Below, piece after piece: positions 26,093 through 34,785 of a DNA stretch of 64,000 bases. This DNA is from Caballeronia sp. INDeC2 (lineage in GTDB: Bacteria > Pseudomonadota > Gammaproteobacteria > Burkholderiales > Burkholderiaceae). The position numbers were made by a program, and so were the translations under genes. The DNA is taken from contig NZ_JALQDG010000046.1 in the NCBI RefSeq assembly GCF_023631325.1, positions 62,001-126,000 on the forward strand, given 5' to 3'. Below the pieces are notes generated by a model. The model was not told where the DNA came from. It searched no databases and worked only from the letters and a program-made list of their open reading frames with translations. The first letter of the stretch is position 1. Every line of letters starts with the position of its first letter.

Positions 26093-27526
26093 TCAGCGCT
26101 TCTCGTCCTGCGCCAGATACTTGTGATAAAGAAATCGTTGACCGACCCGGCGGAACGGAGCGAAGCCTTTCCATCGCACCATGCCCATCACGTTCGGATA
26201 CTCGAGCGCGGAGTCGTAGATCGGCAGATCGTCGCGGCTGTGTTGCCATTTTCCCGCAACGCGCTCGGCCATGCGCCGCCCCGCATGCGCGGAAAACGAC
26301 ACGCCGTTGCCGCCATAACCGACCGCATAGAAGATGCTTTGCTGCGGATCGGGCTGCGCGACGCGCGGCATCATGTCGTGGCTCACATCGACCCAGCCCC
26401 ACCACGAATAATCGATACGTATGCCCTTCAGCGAAGGGAACTTGCGATGCAGGCCTTCGATGAGCACATCCATGTGCCGCGGGTTGGCCGCATCCGCGCC
26501 CGTGATCGCGCTGCGGCTGCCGATCTGCACGCGATTGTCCGGCAGCAGCCGATAATAGAAACGCAACGTGCGCGTATCGGTGATGACCTGGTGCGTGCGG
26601 AAGTTGGTCGATTCGAGCTCCTCTTGCGTGAGCGGCCGCGTGACGAGCGAGTTCGAAAGAATCGGCATGATCTTCGCAGACAGCGTGCGATGCATGTCGT
26701 TGCGCGTATAGCCGCCGGTCGCGAATGCAACCGCCTTCGCACGAATCACGCCGCGCGGCGTGCGCACGTGATGCACGCCGTGAATCGTCTCGACATCGAT
26801 AACGGGCGTGCTCGTATGCATTTTCACGCCGAGCGATCGCGCCATGCGCATATAACCGAACGCGAGCTTGAGCGGATGCACGCCGATGCCATCGGGTTCG
26901 AGCAGCGCACCGCAATTTTCGCGATCGTCGACGTACGATTGCGCGACTTCCTTCGCGCTCAGCATGCGCGCGTCGTAGCCGAAGACATCGCGCATCACCT
27001 TACATTCGTTCGTCAGAAAGTCCATCTTGCGCGCACGATGCGCGATATACAGATGCCCGCCCGGCTGCGGATCGCACGCGAATTCGCCGATCAGTTTCTT
27101 GAAAGTATCGAAGCCCTCGCGGATTTCCGCGTCGAGCTTGAGCGCCGTCTGCTTGCCCCAGCGCTCGATCCATTGCGAGCGATAGAGCCGGCCGCTCGCG
27201 TTCTGCCCTTGCCCGCCGTTGCGGCTCGTGCAGCCCCACGCGGTGCGGTTTGCATCGACGACGGTCGCGCGGATGCCATGCTCCCGCGCCAGAAAGAGCG
27301 CGGTGGACAGGCCCGTGAATCCCGCGCCGACGATCAGCACATCGACATCGGCATCGCCGGGCAATGGTCCGTCGTCGTCGGGAGGCTCGCCTGCGGTCGC
27401 AACCCAGTAGGTCGGCGCATAGTCCATCGCCTGACGGCCGATAGGCGAGACGAGCGGGTCGTAGAGCGGATCGTATGGGGCGCACGCGCCACGCAGGGAC
27501 GGCGCAACGTAATCGAGAGTAGCCAC
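26093..27526 (-). CDS. tauY: FAD-dependent amine oxidoreductase, probable taurine dehydrogenase large subunit TauY
   Basis: I choose the GTG at 27526 because it has a strong AAGGAG six bases upstream; an upstream in-frame ATG has none. The 477-residue protein is a DAO-family flavoprotein with the dinucleotide motif VDVLIVGAGFTGLSTALFLA near residue 62, a SRNGGQGQNASG loop, and the C-terminal VGYGGNGVSFSAHAGRRMAE motif. The family includes gamma-glutamylputrescine oxidase and the large subunit of taurine dehydrogenase, which deaminates taurine to sulfoacetaldehyde and passes electrons to a cytochrome. The adjacent TauX-like gene and nearby xsc favour taurine; gamma-glutamylputrescine oxidation is the main alternative. 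Confidence 0.75.
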   Translation of the reverse strand: MATLDYVAPSLRGACAPYDPLYDPLVSPIGRQAMDYAPTYWVATAGEPPDDDGPLPGDADVDVLIVGAGFTGLSTALFLAREHGIRATVVDANRTAWGCTSRNGGQGQNASGRLYRSQWIERWGKQTALKLDAEIREGFDTFKKLIGEFACDPQPGGHLYIAHRARKMDFLTNECKVMRDVFGYDARMLSAKEVAQSYVDDRENCGALLEPDGIGVHPLKLAFGYMRMARSLGVKMHTSTPVIDVETIHGVHHVRTPRGVIRAKAVAFATGGYTRNDMHRTLSAKIMPILSNSLVTRPLTQEELESTNFRTHQVITDTRTLRFYYRLLPDNRVQIGSRSAITGADAANPRHMDVLIEGLHRKFPSLKGIRIDYSWWGWVDVSHDMMPRVAQPDPQQSIFYAVGYGGNGVSFSAHAGRRMAERVAGKWQHSRDDLPIYDSALEYPNVMGMVRWKGFAPFRRVGQRFLYHKYLAQDEKR

Positions 27527-27632
27527 CGATAACTCCTTGGAAAGTACCCTCATACTGCACCGAACTTCACGCACCGCTTAGAGCCACGCCGGAATCATCG
27601 GTAGTGCCAGGTCGCTTTTCATGGGCGCGCGT

Positions 27633-27698
27633 CGCTGGCTCCAGCGATTGGTTCCTTCTGGCACTACGACCGGCCATTTTTGTCTGGTCATACTGGAC
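27633..27698. promoter_or_regulatory. Possible regulator sites between tauY and the symporter operon
   Basis: The 234-base divergent region holds a perfect CGCTGG-CT-CCAGCG palindrome at 27633-27646 and a tandem CTGGTC (27684-27689) and CTGGAC (27693-27698, continuing CGAA). As I remember it, the MocR-type regulator TauR binds direct repeats of a CTGGAC-containing element, so the tandem could be a TauR-type site. A MocR regulator is encoded at 43782. Confidence 0.35.
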
Positions 27699-27760
27699 CG
27701 AATCTTCTTTCTCTCGCGCAATCATGCCTCGCGCGGGCCAATCTTCATACGGAGTGGTCC

Positions 27761-27970
27761 ATGCTCAAGTTCCTGCTCGGAATCGGTTTGCCATTCGTCG
27801 GCGTCATCGGCTTGTTGCCGTGGGCTGCGTCCAACGATTTTTACGTGCTCGGCGTTCCGTTTATTTATGCGTGGATTTTCGGCTGGTTCGTGCTGACGTC
27901 GGTGTGCCTCCAGCTTTGCTGGGTGCTGTTCGACAAAAAAACGGAACAGCGCGAAGCGCGCGGCGCATAA
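27761..27970 (+). CDS. Small two-helix membrane protein (DUF3311-like), symporter partner
   Basis: The ATG at 27761 follows GGAG seven bases upstream and gives a 69-residue protein. It has two hydrophobic segments (about 4-22 and 28-53) and a charged C-terminal tail DKKTEQREARGA. Small proteins of this type (DUF3311) are regularly encoded directly before sodium:solute symporters, as here, where the gap is 12 bases. It is likely an accessory subunit of the transporter, comparable to the small partner of other two-part symporters. No function has been shown as far as I know. Confidence 0.8.
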   Translation: MLKFLLGIGLPFVGVIGLLPWAASNDFYVLGVPFIYAWIFGWFVLTSVCLQLCWVLFDKKTEQREARGA

Positions 27971-27982
27971 GGAGACATCGGC

Positions 27983-29386
27983 ATGGCTTCCACGGTATTT
28001 CTGGGTTTCATCGCGCTGTCGTTGTGGCTCGCGCTGCGCGCGGGCAAAGGGCGCGGCTCGCAAAGCGTGCACGACTTCTTCGTGGCGTCGCGTCAGTTCG
28101 GCGCGTGGCTCGTGTTCTTTCTCGCGGCGGGCGAGATCTACAGCATCGGCACGATGGTCGGCTTTCCCGGCGGCATCTATGCGAAAGGGCCGACATATGG
28201 CGTGTGGTTTCTCGGCTATATTCTGCTCGCGTATCCGATCGGCTATTTCGTCGGACCGAAGATCTGGGAAGCGGGCAAGCGCTATAACGCAATCACGCTG
28301 CCAGATCTGTTCAAGGGACATTTCGGAAGCCGCCCGCTCGAACTGATCGTCGCGATTTCCGCGCTGATCTTTTTGCTGCCGTGGGGCCAGTTGCAGTTCA
28401 CCGGACTCGTCGCCGCGCTCAAGGGCCTCGGCTGGAACCTGAATCCGGTGCTCCTCATCATGATCTCGGCGCTGCTCGCGTTCGCGTATATCGCAATCGC
28501 GGGCGTTCGGGCATCGGCGTATATCGCCATTCTGAAGGACATCCTGATGGTCGCGGCGATCGTCATTACGGGCATAGCCGTTGCGTGGGAAGCGGGCGTC
28601 GAGCCGGTGTTCAGGGCCGCGAGCCAGCACGTATCGAACGCGATGAACGCGCATCAACTCACGTTCTCGATGAGCACGATGCTATTCCAGTCGCTCGGCT
28701 TCTATGTGATGCCCTTTGCGATCCAGAACTTCTTCACCGCGAAAAGCGCGAACACGATTCGCCGCTCGCAAGTGGTGATGCCGCTCTACATGCTGATGTA
28801 CCCGTTCCTTGTGGTCGCGTCGTATTACGCGATCGCGCAGAACGTGCCGCTCGCCTCGCCCAACGAAGCGTTCTTCACTGCCGTCGTGCATCTGTTGCCG
28901 CCGTGGCTCGTGGGCCTCGTCGCGGCGGGCGCGTCGCTGTCGGGGCTGCTCGTGCTCGCGGGCATCTGTCTCGCGATCGGGCCTGTGGTGACGCGCAATC
29001 TGTTGCCGAACATGCCGGAGACGCGCCAGAAGGCCGGCGCCAAGGTGGTGATCGGGCTCTATCTGCTGCTTTCCATCGGCATGACGCTCGCGACGCCCAA
29101 CCTCATGCTCACGCTCATCAACATGACGTATTACGGCGTCACGCAGTATTTCCCCGGCGTGATAGCGATCGTGCTCGGTCTGCGCGTGGCCGCGCGCGCG
29201 ATTGCATCTGGACTGCTCGTGGGTCAGTTGCTCGCGGTCGTGCTGTACGTGTTCCATGTCGATATCGCCGGCATCAATATCGGCCTCATCTGTCTCGCGG
29301 TGAATGTGCTCGTCGTGTTTCTCGCCAATCCGAGCGCGGGCCGCAAGCATGTTCACGCTGACCTGATCCACTCGAACGACTCATGA
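27983..29386 (+). CDS. Sodium:solute symporter (SSS family)
   Basis: The 467-residue inner-membrane protein has about 13 hydrophobic segments and begins directly with the first helix, as in the SSS family. GSQSVHDFFVASRQFGAWL near residue 30 and the GVRASAYIAILKDILM stretch in the core match symporters of organic acids and amino compounds. It overlaps the amidohydrolase start by four bases (ATGA), so it very probably imports the compound that enzyme hydrolyses. In this setting an N-acylated taurine or a related amide is a reasonable guess, not something shown by the sequence. Confidence 0.9.
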   Translation: MASTVFLGFIALSLWLALRAGKGRGSQSVHDFFVASRQFGAWLVFFLAAGEIYSIGTMVGFPGGIYAKGPTYGVWFLGYILLAYPIGYFVGPKIWEAGKRYNAITLPDLFKGHFGSRPLELIVAISALIFLLPWGQLQFTGLVAALKGLGWNLNPVLLIMISALLAFAYIAIAGVRASAYIAILKDILMVAAIVITGIAVAWEAGVEPVFRAASQHVSNAMNAHQLTFSMSTMLFQSLGFYVMPFAIQNFFTAKSANTIRRSQVVMPLYMLMYPFLVVASYYAIAQNVPLASPNEAFFTAVVHLLPPWLVGLVAAGASLSGLLVLAGICLAIGPVVTRNLLPNMPETRQKAGAKVVIGLYLLLSIGMTLATPNLMLTLINMTYYGVTQYFPGVIAIVLGLRVAARAIASGLLVGQLLAVVLYVFHVDIAGINIGLICLAVNVLVVFLANPSAGRKHVHADLIHSNDS

Positions 29387-31035
29387 CTCGAACCGACGAC
29401 AACGCAGTAAAAGTGCTGGTGGCACGCAAGATTCTGACGATGAATCCGCGCCAGCCAATCGCGACGCACGTGGTGATCCGCGGCGGCAAGATCCTCTCGG
29501 TCGGCACGCTCGACGACGTCCGTCAATGGACCGATGCCGCACCGGACACGACTTTCAGCGATAAAGTGCTGATGCCCGGTCTCGTCGAAGGCCATTCGCA
29601 TTTGATGGAAGGCGCGATGTGGAGCGCGGTCTATGTCGGCTATTACGAGCGCCGCGGACCCGACGGCACGCGCTGGCCCGGCCTGCAATCGCTCGATGCG
29701 GTGATCGCGCGATTGCAGGAAGCCGAGCGCCAGCTCGACGACCCTAACGCGCCTCTGCTCGCATGGGGCTTCGATCCGATCTTCTTCGGCAGCGAGCGTC
29801 TTACGGTGACGCAACTCGAACGCGTATCGGCGACGCGCCCCATCGCGATCCTGCATGCGAGCGTGCATCTGATGAACGTGAATACGCCGATGCTCGAACT
29901 CGCCGGCATCGACGAAGACACCGACGTCGACGGCATCGTGAAGGACGAAAGCGGCCAGCTCACGGGCGAATTACAGGAATTCGCGGCAATGTTCCCGGTG
30001 TATCGCGTGATCGGTGCGAAGCTGTCGCTATCGGCCAGCGACAACCCCGACGCGATCCGCGCGTTCGGCAAGGTCGCGCAACTCGCGGGCGTGACGACGG
30101 CCACCGACCTGCTCAATGATCTGTCCGACAAGGGCATGCGCAATCTCGTCGAAGTCACGCGCGATGTGCGCTTTCCGATTCGTCTCGTACCCGCGTTCGG
30201 GCCGCAGCGCAATCCCGAAGGCGGGCCTGATCGCGTGCTGGAAGCCGTGAAGCTCAACTCTGACAAGCTGCGTTTTGGTCCGGTGAAATTCATCGTCGAT
30301 GGTTCGATCCAGGGCTTTACCGCGCGCCTGCGCTGGCCGGGATACGTGAACGGACGGCCCAATGGCTTATGGCTGATTCCGCCGGAGCAGTTCGTCGAGA
30401 CGTTCCTGCCTTTCCATCTCGCGGGCCTGCAACTGCATATCCACACGAATGGCGATGAAGCCACCGAACTCGTGTTGAATGCAATCGAAACTATCCTGGA
30501 CCGGCATCCGCGATCGGATCATCGGCATACGCTGCAGCATTGTCAGATGGCCGACAGAAGACAACTCGAGCGCGCCGCCCGACTCGGCATGTGCGTGAAC
30601 TTCTTCTCGAATCACATCTACTATTGGGGCGATGCGCACTACACGCAAACGATGGGCGCCGACCGCGCGAATCGCATGGACTCCGCAGGCACGGCAAACG
30701 AACTCGGCATCACGTTCGGCCTGCATTCGGATGCGCCGATCACGCAACTCAATCCGCTTTTCACTGCATGGTGCGCGGTGCAACGTCAGACCGCATCCGG
30801 ACGTGTGCTGGGCGAAGCGGAGCGACTGAGCGTTGCCGACGCACTGCGCGCGATCACGCTCGGCGCGGCTTTCACGATCGGCATGGACGATGCCATCGGC
30901 AGCATCGAGATCGGCAAGTTCGCGGATTTCGCCGTGCTCGATGAAGATCCCAGCGAAGTGCCGGCGGAGCGCCTCGGCCAACTGCGCGTGTGGGGCACCG
31001 TTCTCGGCGGCCGCGTGCATCAGGCGCCCGCATGA
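29383..31035 (+). CDS. Metal-dependent amidohydrolase (YtcJ-like), candidate N-acyltaurine amidase
   Basis: The 550-residue protein is a full-length Amidohydro_3 (YtcJ-type) enzyme. Metal-ligand motifs are present: GLVEGHSHL near residue 69, VKFIVDGSIQ near 305, LQLHIHTNGDEA near 350, LQHCQM near 386 and FGLHSDAPI near 450. It should hydrolyse an amide or related bond in the cytoplasm with a bound divalent metal. C. necator has an N-acetyltaurine amidohydrolase, NaaS, in a sulfonate locus, and this gene's place among a symporter, TauXY and Xsc makes the same role plausible. It is coupled by ATGA overlaps both to the symporter and to the COG0523 GTPase after it. Confidence 0.82.
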   Translation: MTRTDDNAVKVLVARKILTMNPRQPIATHVVIRGGKILSVGTLDDVRQWTDAAPDTTFSDKVLMPGLVEGHSHLMEGAMWSAVYVGYYERRGPDGTRWPGLQSLDAVIARLQEAERQLDDPNAPLLAWGFDPIFFGSERLTVTQLERVSATRPIAILHASVHLMNVNTPMLELAGIDEDTDVDGIVKDESGQLTGELQEFAAMFPVYRVIGAKLSLSASDNPDAIRAFGKVAQLAGVTTATDLLNDLSDKGMRNLVEVTRDVRFPIRLVPAFGPQRNPEGGPDRVLEAVKLNSDKLRFGPVKFIVDGSIQGFTARLRWPGYVNGRPNGLWLIPPEQFVETFLPFHLAGLQLHIHTNGDEATELVLNAIETILDRHPRSDHRHTLQHCQMADRRQLERAARLGMCVNFFSNHIYYWGDAHYTQTMGADRANRMDSAGTANELGITFGLHSDAPITQLNPLFTAWCAVQRQTASGRVLGEAERLSVADALRAITLGAAFTIGMDDAIGSIEIGKFADFAVLDEDPSEVPAERLGQLRVWGTVLGGRVHQAPA

Positions 31036-31976
31036 TGACGCCGATTCCCCTCGCGGTCATCGGCGGCTATCTCGGCGCGGGCAAGACCACGATGATCAAC
31101 GCGCTCCTGACCAATACCGATGGCCGGCGCATCACCGTGCTCGTCAACGATTTCGGTTCGATCAATATCGATGCGGCGCTCATTCGCGAGCGTAGCGACG
31201 ATGTGATAGGACTGGAGAACGGCTGCGTATGCTGTTCGATCGGCGGCAAGCTGATGGAGACGCTGATCGACATCAGCGCGCGCGAGCTGCGGCCCGATCT
31301 GCTCGTGATCGAAGCGAGCGGCGTGTCGGACCCGGTGCGCATCGCGCAGGTCGGCATGCTCGATCGTGCGTTCCGGCTGCAGGGCATCGTGGTTGCCGTG
31401 GATGCGGAGCGCATCGAAGCAACGCTCGCCGATGCCTATATCGGCGATATCGCGCGACGGCAAATCGAAGGCGCGACTTCGATCGTGTTGACGAAAACCG
31501 ATCTGATTTCCGCCGATGATGTAACTACGGTACGCGCACGCTCGCTGCAAATCGCTCATACGCGCATCGTGTTCGAAGCCGATCGGGGCAAGGTGCCGAA
31601 TACGCTTTTCTTCAGCGATGAACCATCATTGCGCGAACGCATCGCGCCGCGCGCATTCACGCCTTCGGGTCATCTTCCCGCCGATCTGCGCAGCGTGACG
31701 TTTCGCTCGGATGACCTCTTCGACCGGCGACGACTCAAGGCCGCATGCGCGTCCTTCAGCGACCGGCTCTTGCGCGCCAAAGGTTTCGTGCGGCTTCAGG
31801 ATGGCACATGCGCGGAGATTCACGTCGTCGGCAAGCGATGGCATGTGACGCGATGCAAGAACGTCGAAGAGACTCGCATCGTCTTTATCGGCCTCTTTGA
31901 ACTCGACGACATACAACGCGCGCTAAGTGCCGTGTCTGCGCCGCGCACCGAGCCATGCAGCGAGCTTCGCGAATAA
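31032..31976 (+). CDS. COG0523 (CobW-type) metal-chaperone GTPase
   Basis: The start at 31032 overlaps the amidohydrolase stop in an ATGATG arrangement. The 314-residue protein has Walker A GGYLGAGKTT at residues 11-20, the metal-binding CxCC in ENGCVCCS at 65-68, an ASGVSDP switch region and VLTKTDLIS as the guanine-binding NKxD-like motif. The C-terminal CobW_C domain follows from about 230. These GTPases deliver metals (Zn, Co, Fe) to client enzymes. Co-translation with the amidohydrolase suggests that enzyme is the client. Its 3' end overlaps the convergent CobT-like gene by 54 bases. Confidence 0.9.
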   Translation: MMTPIPLAVIGGYLGAGKTTMINALLTNTDGRRITVLVNDFGSINIDAALIRERSDDVIGLENGCVCCSIGGKLMETLIDISARELRPDLLVIEASGVSDPVRIAQVGMLDRAFRLQGIVVAVDAERIEATLADAYIGDIARRQIEGATSIVLTKTDLISADDVTTVRARSLQIAHTRIVFEADRGKVPNTLFFSDEPSLRERIAPRAFTPSGHLPADLRSVTFRSDDLFDRRRLKAACASFSDRLLRAKGFVRLQDGTCAEIHVVGKRWHVTRCKNVEETRIVFIGLFELDDIQRALSAVSAPRTEPCSELRE

Positions 31977-33656
31977 GGTCATATCCGGCGCAACGGACAG
32001 ATCCACCGCGAAGTGACGCCGATAATACGGGCTCAGATCGAGTCCCACGCCGAGCCCGAGCACTTCGACCATGCGCGCCGCCTCGTGCTTCGCGACGACT
32101 TCGCGCAGATGCTGATCGAGATAGTTCGCATCGTTGGCCTGCGCGGTGGCGCTGTCCATCGGGCTGCCATCCGAGATCACGACGACGATGCGCCGCGCTT
32201 CGCCACGCGCGGCGAGTCGCGAACACGCCCAATCCACCGCTTCGCCATCGATGCCTTCGCGAAACAGATCCGCCTTGAATAGCGCAGCAATGTCGCCGCG
32301 CGCCGCACGCCAGCTCGCATCGCCTTCCTTGAAGATCATGTTGCACGCTTCGTTGAGCCGGCCCGGATACCTGGGCCGGCCTTTCGCGAGCCAGTCGAGC
32401 TTCGCGCGGCCGCCGTTCCATGCGCCGGTCGTGAAGCCGAGCACTTCGGTCGTGACGCCCGCCATGCCGAGCGCGCGCACGAGCACATCGATCATCACGG
32501 CGACAGACTCGATGCTCGCCTTCATGGAGCCCGAGCAATCGATGAGAAAGCTCACCGCGCAATCCGCATGCGGACGTTCGCGCTCGCGTTTGAAGACGCG
32601 CCGCTCATCGGGCGATGCCACCACTTGCGCAAGCCGACGCCCGTCGATACGCCCTTCTTCCTCGCCGAACGACCAGCCGTCGCGATGCGGCACGGTAATC
32701 GCCGCTTGAAACATGCGCGCAAGACGCGGCACGTTGATATGCCCCGCGGCGATCAAATCGTCGAGGCGCTCGCGATATTCACGCAACAACGCAGTGCGTA
32801 TCAGCGCGGCCGGGCGAATGGTCCTGTCGTGGCGCGTGGTGAACACACGATAGTTATCGCCCGATGCCTCACGCGCGGTGCTGTCGCCACTCGTAGCAAG
32901 CGCGAGCCGTTCGACGCTGCCTTCGTCATCGTCGATATCGAACCACGCGCCGAGCATCGTGCGCGCGGCCTGTTCGTTATCGTCATCGGATGAAGCGTTT
33001 TCTTCGACGAACGCGTGCCGCACGTCGCGCACCATTTCGCCTATCTTTCGCGCGATGTCGAGCGCATGAACCGCATACGCTTGCTGATCCGCGCAATGCC
33101 GCCGCATGCCCGCAAGCGCATGTCCAAGCGATGGCGCGAGCGCCGCGCGCGTGGCTTCGATAAGGCCCTCGGTCTCCTCCAGCACGGCGCGCCCCGACAG
33201 ACGCGATTCGGCCATCTGAGCGACGGTGTAGATCAAGAGTCCGATATCGCTGTCGAGCAAGCCCGCCTCGTAGCACGCGAGCGACCACGCATCGAAGCCA
33301 TGCCGTACGTTGCGCCTCACGCCTTCCATGCCGGCGGGCACGCGCGTTTCGCAACGCAACTGCTCGAGCATGTCGAAGACCATGCGTTCGACGGGTTCAT
33401 CGGGCGTCATGTGCCGATGCAGCGCGGCGTCCGAATACGCGATGCGCAACGCCGACGAATCTGCCGCGCCGCGTGTCGAATCGAAGTCCTCTTCGTCCCT
33501 GCGCTCGCCGCGCAAATGCGGCGCATGCAACGGCACCGGCCGCAGATGGCGATACAACCTGCCGCCGCGATAGTGCAACGCTTCGTCGCCCGTCAAAGCC
33601 CGCACGGTGGCCGCGCATAGCGCATCGCGTCGCGCGAGTTCACGCGGCCCGTTCAA
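31923..33656 (-). CDS. CobT-like VWA-domain protein
   Basis: The 577-residue protein resembles the CobT subunit of aerobic cobaltochelatase. It has an N-terminal helical region with an acidic stretch (about 215-250) and a C-terminal von Willebrand A domain. The MIDAS motif DCSGS lies at 373-377, then VLGFTTGAWNGG near 407, PGRLNEACNMIFKEGD, and GEAVDWACSRLAARGEARR with VVISDGSPMDS. CobT works with the AAA+ protein CobS to insert cobalt by CobN, but no cobN or other corrin gene is present here. It may be a paralogue dedicated to another metal-loading or remodelling task. The start overlaps the CobS-like stop by four bases. Confidence 0.82.
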   Translation of the reverse strand: MNGPRELARRDALCAATVRALTGDEALHYRGGRLYRHLRPVPLHAPHLRGERRDEEDFDSTRGAADSSALRIAYSDAALHRHMTPDEPVERMVFDMLEQLRCETRVPAGMEGVRRNVRHGFDAWSLACYEAGLLDSDIGLLIYTVAQMAESRLSGRAVLEETEGLIEATRAALAPSLGHALAGMRRHCADQQAYAVHALDIARKIGEMVRDVRHAFVEENASSDDDNEQAARTMLGAWFDIDDDEGSVERLALATSGDSTAREASGDNYRVFTTRHDRTIRPAALIRTALLREYRERLDDLIAAGHINVPRLARMFQAAITVPHRDGWSFGEEEGRIDGRRLAQVVASPDERRVFKRERERPHADCAVSFLIDCSGSMKASIESVAVMIDVLVRALGMAGVTTEVLGFTTGAWNGGRAKLDWLAKGRPRYPGRLNEACNMIFKEGDASWRAARGDIAALFKADLFREGIDGEAVDWACSRLAARGEARRIVVVISDGSPMDSATAQANDANYLDQHLREVVAKHEAARMVEVLGLGVGLDLSPYYRRHFAVDLSVAPDMTLFAKLAAWLGARRRHGT

Positions 33657-34639
33657 TTCGCCGACTCGTCATGCCACTGCGAGGGCGTGTCCAGTTCCTC
33701 GCCGAACGCACGCTGAAAATATTCGGCGACGATCGGCCGTTCAGCTTCGTCGCATTTGTTCAGGAAAGTTAGGCGCAACGCGAGCTTCACGTCGTGGAAA
33801 ACTTCGCAATTCTCGGCCCAGTCGATCACGGTGCGCGGCGACATGAGCGTCGACAGATCGCCCGCGGCGAAGCCGCGCCGCGTAAGTCCGGCCATGCTCA
33901 CCATCGAATCGACGAGCGCCCGGCCTGCGTCGTCATCGAGACGCGGCACGCGCGCGAGCACGATGCGCGCCTCTTCTTCGCGCGACAGATAGTTCAGCGT
34001 CGCGACCACGTTCCAGCGGTCGATCTGCGCGTGATTCAGCATCTGCGTACCGTGATACATGCCGTTCAAATTGCCGAGGCCGATCGTGTTGGTCGTCGCG
34101 AACAGGCGAAAAAAACGATGCGGCTGAATCACTCGATTCTGGTCGAGCAGCGTGAAGCTGCCGTCGCGCTCGAGGATGCGCTGGATCACGAACATCACAT
34201 CGGGGCGGCCGGCGTCGTATTCGTCGAACACGAGCGCAACGGGCCGTTGCAGCGCCCACGGCACGATACCTTCCTGAAACTCGGTGACCTGCACGTCGTC
34301 GCGTACGACGATCGCATCTTTCCCGACGAGATCGAGCCGGCTCACGTGGCCGTCCAGATTCACGCGCATGCACGGCCAGTTGAGGCGCGCCGCCACCTGT
34401 TCGATATGAGTCGATTTTCCGGTGCCGTGCAAGCCCTGCACCATCACGCGCCGGTTGCACGCGAAACCCGCGAGAATCGCCAGCGTGACTTCGGGATTGA
34501 AGCGATACGCCTCGTCGATTTCCGGAATGTGCGGATCGCGCGTGCTGAACGCCGGCACTTGCAGATCCGTATCGATGCCGAACAGCGTGCGCACGGACAC
34601 TTTGCGGTCCGGCTCGTCCAACCATGTGTCGCGCATCAT
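33653..34639 (-). CDS. CobS-like AAA+ ATPase (MoxR type)
   Basis: I start at the ATG at 34639, preceded by GGGAGACGAAG; the open frame upstream has no ribosome site. The 328-residue protein matches CobS: an N-terminal segment VRTLFGIDTDLQVPAFSTRD typical of the family, Walker A GLHGTGKST at 69-77, Walker B VALVFDEYD near 134-142, and the pore and sensor segments FRLFATTNTIGLGN. CobS hexamers remodel a client together with the VWA partner CobT, encoded directly after it. The operon reads leftward from an intergenic region that also carries an IclR-type palindrome. Confidence 0.85.
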   Translation of the reverse strand: MMRDTWLDEPDRKVSVRTLFGIDTDLQVPAFSTRDPHIPEIDEAYRFNPEVTLAILAGFACNRRVMVQGLHGTGKSTHIEQVAARLNWPCMRVNLDGHVSRLDLVGKDAIVVRDDVQVTEFQEGIVPWALQRPVALVFDEYDAGRPDVMFVIQRILERDGSFTLLDQNRVIQPHRFFRLFATTNTIGLGNLNGMYHGTQMLNHAQIDRWNVVATLNYLSREEEARIVLARVPRLDDDAGRALVDSMVSMAGLTRRGFAAGDLSTLMSPRTVIDWAENCEVFHDVKLALRLTFLNKCDEAERPIVAEYFQRAFGEELDTPSQWHDESAN

Positions 34640-34689
34640 GAGGCTTCGTCTCCCGTGGCAGAGCCTCCAGCATATCAACTATATTTTTT

Positions 34690-34706
34690 CGGAACAATTC
34701 ATTTCG
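34690..34706. promoter_or_regulatory. IclR-type operator between the CobS-like gene and an IclR gene
   Basis: CGGAAC-AATTC-ATTTCG is one copy of the palindrome CGRAAC-N5-GTTYCG (two mismatches) found five times in intergenic DNA of the sulfonate block. It lies 51 bases from the CobS-like start and 80 from the IclR start, so it could control both. Confidence 0.55.
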
Positions 34707-34785
34707 GTTATTTTTATCCAAAAGGCCGATGGAGCGCGTATCGGCGCCTCATTTAAAATAATGTCGAACAAATTCATATGGAAAC

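Noticed and set aside
31923..34639. Calling the CobS/CobT-like pair a functional aerobic cobaltochelatase
   Set aside because: No cobN or other cobalamin gene is adjacent, and the setting is sulfonate/amidohydrolase genes; the names are kept only as similarity.
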